Of a stretch of DNA of 64,000 nt, positions 55,731 through 64,000 are shown one piece after another. Every line of letters starts with the position of its first letter. Position 1 is the first letter of the stretch. The position numbers and the translations under genes were made by a program. This stretch comes from Aegilops tauschii subsp. strangulata (taxonomy: Eukaryota > Streptophyta > Magnoliopsida > Poales > Poaceae), in NCBI RefSeq assembly GCF_002575655.3, contig NC_053039.3, positions 219,623,622 through 219,687,621 of the forward strand, read 5' to 3'. The notes under the pieces are model-generated. The model was not told the DNA's origin. It worked only from the letters and a program-made list of their open reading frames with translations, and made no database searches.

Positions 55731-56082
55731 TGCTAATTTTGAAAGGTTCTACATGTTGCATGTGAAACTTGGTGCTGGTGCAGTTGTGTACTGGGGTAGC
55801 TGAGTGCTGAAGCTATATCATGTTGTACTCTGATGTATTTCAATTATGAAATCCTGCTTCCTTAATATGGAAACGAAATATATTATGTGCTTAATATGAA
55901 TGTCAATTAGATCAATAAATGGATTATTAATAATAGGGCAATTAGCTTGCTAATGGCGAATTAGCCCGCTAATTGGGTTTTGCTATTGCAAACAGTTATT
56001 CAGAAAATACCGTGGGCGATGACCTCAGGCAACGCACACAGTTTCTAGGAATAAACCGTGTTGGATCAATGAACAATCACAC
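55731..56082 (+). other. 3' flank of the B3 gene and right subterminal region of CACTA B
   Basis: Matches the 3' flank of the B3 exon in CACTA A (46404 down to about 46070, inverted): 'tgttgcatgtgaaacttggtgct', then 'ccgtgggcgat', 'cacacagtttcta' and 'aacaatcacac'. It is cut at 56082 by the chromovirus. Confidence 0.7.
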
Positions 56083-58838
56083 TGTAGCGACCAGACCTCA
56101 AATGGTCTGTGCTGCTGTGCACCAGTGTCATCCCTGGATCAGTAATGCTGACACGCACAGTACAAATGGAGGATTTATAACAGAGTAGCAATCACACACT
56201 TATTACATCGAATATCTCCAAAGAGATTAAGTATGATAAACATGGCTTAAGGCCATCTAAAAATGATAACAACGAAAGACTTGGAAGATAAGTGAGTCCA
56301 TCAACTCCAGCGGCATCACTGAGTATAAGACCACGACCTAAGGCACCTTACTCGTCGTCTGAAAAGTCTGCAACATGAAACGTTGCAGCCCGAAAACGGG
56401 TCAGCACATAGAATATGCTGGCAAAGTAACACATAGAGAATAATGAACAATAATAAGGCTATACTACATGCATATATGGCTGGTGGAAAGCTCTATGGTT
56501 ACAATTTTGCGAAAAGCCAATTTTATCCTACTTCAAAGGAATAAATTTTATTTAACTATCATGGTGGTTGTGAAACATTGAGATGGTTGACAGCATCTCA
56601 ATCCCAATTAAATGTCATCAATAACCCAACAAAATTAATTAGAAGTAACATAGTGATGAGATTCACATGATAATCCAAGTACTAGATACTCAAGTTGTCC
56701 ATAACCGGGGACACGGCTAACCATGATTAGTTTGTACACTCTGCAGAGGTTTGTGCACTTTTCCCCACAAGACTCGATCGCCTCCGTTGGATTACTCGCA
56801 CTACATGGTGTTTGAGTAACGGATGACCGAGACACAGTCTTTCAGAAGTGTTTGCACCTTACGTATGGGTAGACCGTTACACCTACTTTCCCCTACATCT
56901 GCTAGTCTACCACTGTAAGAGTTCACACAACTTAGTCAACTATGCTAGAGCCCATAATAGCTTGCGGCTGCACACGGAAGTTTCTAGCATGAATAATCTC
57001 ATGATCCCTTTGAACCTGGGTGGCGGTCCAAAAGAAAAACAGGCAATCCTGGAATACCCAGGTACCTCAATCCACCCAGATGTGAGTTTTAGTTGCCACC
57101 TTAAGTAAACCATTAATTAACAATCTCACATCTGTCATGGAACTCTCTCAAACCCAATCCACGTCTACGAGCATAGCATGGCAATATAATAGCAAACGTA
57201 GAAGTAACTCCCAAGGGTTTGATAAATAAAACAGGTAATAGGTACTACCTCAACTACTTCCCAAAACCCACAATTTAATTAGATCCTAATCATGCAAGTG
57301 TTTGAGGAAAATAGATCTAATGCAATAAAAACTGGGTATGGAAGGTATATGATCAAAGTGTTACTTGCCTTGCTGATGATCCGCAAAACCTAGCGATTCG
57401 AAGTAACAAGCGGCACCCTCCGGGTACTCTATCGCAAACAAACAAGCATACAATCAGTACTCATCTAATGCACAGGTAAAACTCGAATGAAAGATCCAAC
57501 CAGAAAGTTCAACTTAAGAACTCCGGTTTGCAAAAAGAATCAACTCGAAAGAAGCAACGAAAGTCAAACGGCGAAAGAAACAAGCTTCGTTTACTAATCT
57601 GGATCTAGGTCAAATTTTACTGTAGCAAAAACTTGTTTGAGTAGGTTAAACGGAAAGAGAATTTCGAGACGAAACTCTAGGCGCTTGAATCGCCTGATTC
57701 CGATAAACGAGCGGAAAGTTAAACAGAAACGAAGATTCGATCAGAAATCGAATCTGAGAAAATAGCGGAAAAATCCGACGAAAAAGAAAAACGGACGAAC
57801 TGTTAAAGAACGGACGTTCGTTAACAGAGAAAAAACCGACGAACGCGTTCGTTAAAACGAACGGTTCGGTGAACGCTCGCAAAATAATAAAACCGAAAAA
57901 AAACCGATCTAGGGTTTTTTTTTCTACAAACGTTTTTTTAAAGAAAACCGGCAAAACCGAACGGCATCGAGGTATACCTCGTCGGGGCGGCTCCGGCGGG
58001 GCTCCGGCGGGGGCTCCGGCGAGGGCGGCGGGTGCGGCGGTGGTGCGGGGCTCGGGGAAAGGCGAGGGGCGGCGAGGGGGCGGCGCACGGCAACGAAAGG
58101 CGGCGGCGGCGGCGAGCGAGGCGAGTGCGGCGGCGGCGAGATGAGGGAAGAGGGGGGGTGCGGGGGGTATATAAAGGGGGGGTGCTCCGGTGGCTTGGGG
58201 AGGGGCAAGCTCCGGCGGCGGGGCTCGGACTCCCGTGTCCATGGCGGACACGGCGGCGGCGGCGTTCCCGTGCTGGGGAAGGAGAGGGGCGCGGGGTGGG
58301 CCGGCGGCCTGGCGCGGCTGGGCTCGGCCCGGCGGGCGCGCGCGTTTTAAAAAAAAACGTTCCGTGGAAAAATATTCGTAGAAAAATAAATAAAGGTCCA
58401 AAAAATATAAAATAAATTTTCCCCGTCTAGTTAGAAAATCTAGAATAGGGTGAACATTTTTTTAACACAAAATAAATATTTTGAAAACATGCAATATTTT
58501 TAATGCAATAAAAATTGCAAATAAAATCCAGATAAATTCCAATAAATGATTTTAACATTTTACCTCCAGTATTTCAATAGTTTTGGAGAAGTCATATGTA
58601 CTCCTCTCATTTATTTTGTTTAATGAAATATTTTTCCGGAGAGAAAATAATTGAAACCAACATCCTCGTTTTATTATTTGATGAAAATCAAATATGAAAA
58701 TTCGAGAAAATCCCCAACTCTCTCCGAGGGTCCTTGAGTTGCTTAGGATTTATCGAGGATTTGTCAAAATGCAATAAAATATGATATGCAATGATGATCT
58801 ATGTATAACATACCAAATTGAAAATTTGGGATGTTACA
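56083..58838 (-). repeat. 3' LTR of chromovirus copy 2, 2756 bp
   Basis: Ends tgtagcgaccagacc (56083) and gggatgttaca (58838). The outer parts match copy 1 closely. The middle (about 56560-57060 and 57960-58350) is clearly more diverged, the second area being the GC-rich core with TATA at 58166-58177 (minus strand). Confidence 0.9.
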
Positions 58839-58855
58839 AACCCACCCCCCTTAAG
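58839..58855 (-). promoter_or_regulatory. Polypurine tract of chromovirus copy 2
   Basis: Minus sense cttaaggggggtgggtt before the LTR start; one base different from copy 1. Confidence 0.8.
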
Positions 58856-59911
58856 ATGAATCTCGCCCTCGAGATTCGGGTTGGTTAGAAAACAGGTGGG
58901 AGTGGTCCTTCCGTAGATCTTCCTCTCGCTCCCAGGTGGCTTCATCCTCCGTGTGGTGACTCCACTGGACTTTGCAAAACTTGATAACCTTGCTGCGGGT
59001 AACTCGGCTGGCATACTCAAGAATCTTAACTGGTTTCTCCTCATAGGTCAAATCACTTTCCAGCTGAATCGCTTCAAGTGGCACAGTATCTCTCAGTGGT
59101 ATCTCAGCCATCTCTGCGTGGCACTTCTTCAACTGGGAAACGTGAAATACATCATGAACTCCAGACAATCCTTCGAGCAATTCCAGCTTGTAGGCAACCT
59201 CTCCCATACGTTCCACAACTCTGTATGGTCCGATAAAACGGGGCGCTAACTTTCCCTTAACTCCAAAGCGCTTCACTCCTCGAAGTGGTGATACTCGAAG
59301 ATAAACTCGGTCTCCGACTTCGTGAACTGTCCCCTTTCGTTTAGAATCAGCATAACTCTTCTGCCTGGACTGGGCTACCTTGAGCCTATCGCGAATCAAC
59401 CTCACTTTCTGTTCAGACTCCTTAATCAAATCTGGTCCAAACAACTAACGGTCTCCAACTTCGTCCCATAACAACGGTGTTCTACACCTCCTTCCGTACA
59501 AGGCTTCGAAAGGGGCCATCTTTAAACTGGTTTGATAACTGTTGTTATACGAAAATTCTGCATATGGCAAGTTATCGTCCCAACTAGATCCATAATCTAG
59601 TGCACATGCTCTCAACATGTCCTCCAAAATCTGGTTGACTCTCTCGGTCTGTCCATCTGTCTGCGGGTGAAAAGTTGTACTAAATTCCAGCCTGGTTCCC
59701 AATGTTTCATGTAACTGCTTCCAAAACTTCGAGGTAAATTGGGTTCCTCTGTCTGATACAATGGTCCTCGGAACTCCATGCAAACATACGATCCTTGTCA
59801 TGTATATCTTTGCCAACTTAGCACTGGTATAAGTGGTCTTCACTGGAATAAAATGAGCCACTTTCGTCAAACGGTCGACTACAACCCATATTGAGTCATA
59901 GCCTGAACGAG
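58851..59911 (-). pseudogene. pol: Chromovirus integrase with chromodomain, copy 2
   Basis: From the deletion junction (59912-59918) the integrase core continues with SIWVVVD and HFIPVKTTYTSAK, the second catalytic Asp (TIVSDRGTQF) and Glu (QTDGQTERVN), and ends at a TAG (59445-59447) after DEVGDR. The same frame continues to 58851 with LFGPDLIKES, the GPY/F module and the chromodomain (PVKILEYASRV, WERE). Copy 1 has Gln (CAG) at the TAG site, so the stop is a single C-to-T change on the coding strand. The first catalytic Asp and the H2C2 finger were lost in the deletion. Confidence 0.9.
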
Positions 59912-59918
59912 TCCTGGG

Positions 59919-62677
59919 TGATAATGCAAGCTCATATCATAATCTTTAATGAGCTCCAACCATCTCCTCTGTCTGAGATTTAACTCCTTCTGCGTGAAAA
60001 TATATTTCAAACTCTTGTGATCCGTGTACACCTCACAATGGTTTCCGATGAGAAAATGTCTCCATGTCTTCAACGCATGCACCACGGCTGCTAACTCCAA
60101 ATCATGCGTAGCATAATTCTTCTCATGGGGTTTAAGTTGTCGTGAAGCATATGACACAACTCTTCCTTCCTGCATAAGCACAGCTCCAAGTCCTCGACGA
60201 GAAGCGTCGCAATAAACTTCATAATCCTTGCGTTGATCTGGCAGGATCAACACTGGCGATGTAACCAATCGTTTCTTCAACTCTTGGAAACTAGCTTCAC
60301 AATCCTCAGTCCAATTGAATTTGGTGTCCTTCTTCAATAGCTCAGTCATGGGCTTAGCAATCTTCGAGAAATTCTCGATGAATCTCCGGTAGTATCCTGC
60401 AAGTCCAAGAAAACTCCGGATTTCTCCAACTGTCGTGGGTGATTCCCAACTTGTCACTGTGTCAACCTTGGCAGGGTCTATTGCTATTCCTTCTCCAGAA
60501 ATAACATGTCCAAGGAATCCAACTTCCTTTAGCCAAAATTCACATTTGCTGAACTTGGCGTATAACTGATGTTCTCTGAGCTTCTCAAGTACCAATCGTA
60601 AATGCTCCTCATGCTCTTCCTCATCCTTGGAAAAGATTAAAATATCATCAATGAACACCACGACGAACTTATCCAGAAATTCCATAAACACTTTGTTCAT
60701 CAGGTTCATGAAATAGGCAGGTGCGTTAGTCAGACCAAATGACATAACGGTATACTCATACAATCCATATCTGGTGGTAAATGTCGTCTTGGGTATATCC
60801 TCCTCTCGAATCTTTAACTGATGGTATCCTGATCGTAGATCGATCTTGGAAAATACTTTAGCTCCTTGTAGGCGGTCAAACAAATCATTGATCATCGGCA
60901 GTGGGTACTTGTTTTTGATGGTCACTTCATTCAATCCACGGTAATCAACAACCATCCTCAGCGATCCATCTTTCTTCTCCACTAGAAGTACTGGTGATCC
61001 CCAAGGTGACGAACTTGGGCGAATATAGCCTTTATCCAGTAACTCCTTGATCTGCTTCTTAATTTCCTCCAAATCTTTTGCGAGCATCCTGTACGGTCTC
61101 TTAGATATTGGCCCTGTGCCTGGCAAAAGTTCAATCAAGAACTCAATGTCTCTATCTGGTGGCATGCCTGGCAATTCTTCTGGAAATACATCCGGATAAT
61201 CCTTCACCACTGGTACTTCCTCCTGTACAACTCCTGATAAGGAATTTACTTGAGTCCTCTTCGGCATATGCCGGGATACATACTTGATCCTTTTTCCTTC
61301 CGGGGTGGTAAGCAAAATTGTCTTGTTGGCACAATCGATGTTTCCTCCATACAACGATAGCCAATCCATTCCCAAAATCACATCCAAACCTTGAGACTCC
61401 AAAACTATGAGGTCTGAGGGGAAAACATGCCTACCAATGGCCAATGGTATCTGAAAACATCCTTGGGTTGCCATATACTCTGCTCCTGGCGAGGTTACTA
61501 ACATAGGGGTTCTGAGAACTTTGGTGGACAGCTTAAACTTATTCACAAATCCCCTTGATATGTATGAATGCGATGCACCAGTATCGAAAAGAACGATTGC
61601 AGTAAATGACTTAACCAAAAACTTACCTATTACTACATCAGGCTGAGCTTCAACCTCCTCCACGCTCACGTGGTTCACATGCCCTTTGTTGAACGGGTTC
61701 GGCTTCTTCCCAGAGCTTCCATTTCCATTTCCATTTTGGGCTTCAGGACATTCATTGGCATAATGTCCATTCTTCTGGCACTTAAAGCAAGTGACTTGGC
61801 TCAGGTCCCTCTTGGCTGGGGTAGATGGGTTGGTGCGGTTCTGTCCATTGCTTCCTCCATTCCCATTACCATTTTTAGAGCCATTATGGTTGTGCGAACT
61901 ACCTCCTCCATGGGTATGCTGAAACTGTCCTCCTGGCTTCGGGGTAAAACGAGGCTTCTGTTGAGCTCCTGAGTTATACTTCCCTTGTCCATACTTCCTC
62001 TTACGGTTTTCAATCTGTTGTTGCTTCCCTTCAATCATGAGAGCTCTACCTACCAGCTCCTGGTAGTTGTTGAAGGTTGCTACCATCAACTGCATACTCA
62101 GCTCATCATTCAATCCTTCCAAAAACTTCTCCTGCTTGGCTGCATCTGTAGCAACGTCATCTGGTGCATAACGTGCTAACTTACTAAAATCCTCAACATA
62201 CTGGCCTACGGTACGTCCTCCTTGGCGTAGGTTGCGAAACTCACGCTTCTTCATAGCCATAGCTCCTGCTGAAACATGAGCTGTACGAAAAGCTTGCTGA
62301 AACTGGTCCCATGTGACAGTGTCAATAGGGTGCGTGGCTGTATAATTCTCCCACCATGATGCTGCGGGTCCATCAAGCTGGTGTGCGGCAAAACGCACTC
62401 TTTCCGCATCTGTGCATCCTGCAGTGGTCAACTCCCTTCCAACTTTGCGGAGCCAATCATCTGCAACAATCGGCTCGGTGCTACTGGAAAACACCGGCGG
62501 GTTTAGCCTTAAGAAACGGGCTAAGTGATCAACAGGTGGTGGTGGCGGTGGGTTGTTGTTGTTGTTGTTGTTGTTGCCTTGGTTCTGCACTAACACTTGC
62601 ATCAGGGCATTCTGTTGCTGAATCAACTGGGTGATCTCTGGTGGGAAAACAAATCTGGTGTCGCGTCTCGGAGGCAT
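59919..62677 (-). pseudogene. gag-pol: Chromovirus gag-protease-RT-partial RNase H, copy 2
   Basis: ATG 62675-62677 opens an uninterrupted frame through gag ([18 protein letters not shown]), CCHC knuckle ([14 protein letters not shown]), aspartic protease ([12 protein letters not shown]; copy 1 has DSG), reverse transcriptase ([16 protein letters not shown]) and most of RNase H ([23 protein letters not shown]). After HYHPG the reading passes the deletion junction and runs out of frame to a stop at 59879. The poly-Asn tract is two residues shorter than in copy 1. RT and protease sites look intact. Confidence 0.9.
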
Positions 62678-62883
62678 CTGATAGGTTAGAAGAGATGAGA
62701 GTTAAGAATAGAATGAGGTCTAGAGAGAAAACACTACCCATATGCTCATGAGACAAATACAATCAATATCACTCAATCAATTCAAACAAGGCAAAACAAT
62801 CGATCTAACTAGCGTTACAAAGTGCTGGAACTATACTATTAAATGGGGGAAAACTACTACTGATATGGTGGTCTAGTAAAATT

Positions 62884-63606
62884 CTAATTCGTTGAAGACT
62901 CCATGATGTCTGCTCCAGCTTCGTCAACAAAGTCATCTTCACTTGGTTCCGAGTCGGTGTTGTCGATGATGATGTAGTTATCCGGACAAGTGCATTCGTC
63001 GACTTCTGCTTTTGGCACTGGATTTCCCATGAATACTCCAATCTTCTTCTCCAGGTCGTCATTCTTCCCTACTAGTGCGATGATTTCTTCCATATAATCC
63101 TCGCGTGTAGCCTTGAGTTCTTCTTGGAGCTCCTTGATCTTCGTTAATGCCTTCTTCAGTTCTTCCTTGTCCGTGCACATCTGGTTCTCCTAGCGACGAA
63201 TATGTTGGTTCTGCTCCTGGATGAAAGCTGCAATTGATCCATCCTTCTTGGTTCTGATCATCTCCCATTGCGCGTCTCGGCATCCACAAATTTGGTAAAT
63301 TGTATCCTTAAGCTCCTGGTGATAGACTTCTCCAATGCGTCCCATGGCGATGTGTGCGGCCATGCTCTTCCCTAAACTCCAGGTGGGTGCTTCGAAAACC
63401 AATCTTATGGGTTCAGTAACTGGCACAAACGTCCTTCCTGGAATGTGAACTTGAATCTTCCAGCTCTCCTCTTCGGGTAATGTGGCGTTGTAGGTTCCGG
63501 TGATGCTTGGTATTCCTATGTTCAGGTACTTGGTGACTTCCTTCAAGTGTTGACCAAACGGCGTGTCTTCATCTGGTTGCATGAACTTGCTCCTTGCATC
63601 CGCCAT
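62884..63606 (-). CDS. Extra ORF upstream of gag, two halves separated by TAG (copy 2)
   Basis: Same organisation as 22287-23018: ATG 63604-63606, 138 codons to TAG 63190-63192, then the same frame open to a stop at 62884-62886. The two copies differ by only a few substitutions (for example FGRHLKE against FGQHLKE, ICGRRDVQWE against ICGCRDAQWE) and show no frameshift. The TAG and its surroundings (cgcTAGgagaac) are identical. The second half ends three codons earlier than in copy 1. Function unknown; see copy 1 for motifs. Confidence 0.65.
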
Positions 63607-63700
63607 TCCTAAAAGAGTAGAAAGTGGAGAGGGGTCAGAAATGAGAAGAGATAAGCTTTCTAGGGCTTAAGCTTAGTGGTCGTGTCCTACAGTCAGCGTG

Positions 63701-63717
63701 TGCTCTGATACCAACTT
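63701..63717 (-). promoter_or_regulatory. Primer binding site of chromovirus copy 2
   Basis: Minus sense aagttggtatcagagc next to the 5' LTR end; identical to copy 1. Confidence 0.85.
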
Positions 63718-64000
63718 TGTAGCGACCAGACCTCAAATGGTCTGTGCTGCTGTGCACCAGTGTCATCCCTGGATCAGTAATGCTGACACGCACAGTACAA
63801 ATGGAGGATTTATAACAGAGTAGCAATCACACACTTATTACATCGAATATCTCCAAAGAGATTAAGTATGATAAACATGGCTTAAGGCCATCTAAAAACG
63901 ATAACAGCGGAAGACTTGGAAGATAAGTGAGTCCATCAACTCCAGCGGCATCACTGAGTATAAGACCACGACCTAAGGCACCTTACTCGTCGTCTGAAAA
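63718..64000 (-). repeat. 5' LTR of chromovirus copy 2 (first 283 bp seen)
   Basis: Starts tgtagcgaccagacctc at 63718 and matches 56083-56365 until the window ends. Confidence 0.9.

Larger units (their letters stand above)
46728..56082 (+). mobile_element. CACTA B: large cargo-bearing CACTA-type element
   Basis: Left terminus CACTACTGCAGGATGG at 46728, preceded by aaa. Subterminal repeats follow at 46750-47270. The right subterminal region (55960-56082), homologous to 46060-46200 of CACTA A, is interrupted at 56083 by chromovirus copy 2, so the right terminus is beyond 64000. In between are a DEDDy exonuclease pseudogene, Ala-rich helical protein genes, a ~503-bp tandem array, and a B3 gene near the right end. 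No TNP2-type transposase is visible, so it is probably non-autonomous. Subterminal-like repeats also at 50040-50400 and 53530-53660 leave open that this is a stack of two or three related elements. Confidence 0.5.
56083..64000 (-). mobile_element. Tekay-type chromovirus, copy 2 (5' LTR cut by window end)
   Basis: Same family and strand as 14922-25918: 3' LTR 56083-58838, polypurine tract, integrase and chromodomain, gag-RT, extra ORF, primer binding site, start of the 5' LTR at 63718. The 5 bp to the left are cacac; the right target-site copy is outside. Relative to copy 1 it has a ~570-bp internal deletion across the RNase H/integrase border, a different GC-rich LTR core and a nonsense codon in integrase. 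It cannot encode a full pol. Confidence 0.9.

Overview
This is nuclear DNA from a large-genome grass, most likely a Triticeae species (wheat, Aegilops, rye or barley relatives). The evidence is dense nesting of plant LTR retrotransposons with tRNA-type primer binding sites, TGATACG-type gypsy LTRs about 1.5 kb long, Angela-like copia LTR sequence, CACTA termini and plant-style introns and TATA boxes. I see no intact ordinary host gene and no tRNA, rRNA or CRISPR. Nearly every recognisable coding stretch carries stops or frameshifts.

Layout. 1-281: 3' end of a gypsy LTR. 282-4545: decayed Athila-like gypsy (integrase tail, extra ORF, polypurine tract, 3' LTR). 4546-12170: non-coding, low-complexity DNA built as two diverged copies of one composite unit. 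12171-14675: an inverted repeat, a broken DEDDy 3'-5' exonuclease gene and a coiled-coil gene fragment. 14680-28801: a second Athila-like remnant, split at 14921/25919 by a full-length Tekay-type chromovirus (14922-25918, minus strand). Its LTR at 26752-28272 has a polypurine tract on one side and a primer binding site plus gag on the other. 28802-29216: unidentified coding fragment with a likely intron. 29217-29668: truncated gypsy LTR joined directly to a 5'-truncated Sirevirus-type copia (29669-42539), which itself holds a solo gypsy LTR (34511-36041) with a perfect 5-bp target duplication.

42540-56082 is the accessory region. It contains a CACTA end (42540-42963), the 5' part of an Angela-like copia on the minus strand (42964-45748), and two CACTA-type elements in opposite orientation. 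CACTA A (45749-46727) is interrupted inside the intron of its B3-domain gene by CACTA B (46728-56082, continuing beyond the nested chromovirus). CACTA B carries no visible transposase. It holds a DEDDy exonuclease pseudogene, several Ala-rich helical protein genes, a ~503-bp tandem array and a two-exon B3-domain gene. 56083-64000 is a second chromovirus of the same family and strand as the first, with an internal deletion and its 5' LTR cut by the window end.

Inferred order of insertion at the right: Angela-like copia, then CACTA A in its LTR, then CACTA B in CACTA A, then the chromovirus in CACTA B. The most interesting points are the CACTA-borne exonuclease/B3/helical-protein gene set and an extra two-part ORF upstream of gag, split by the same in-frame TAG in both chromovirus copies.
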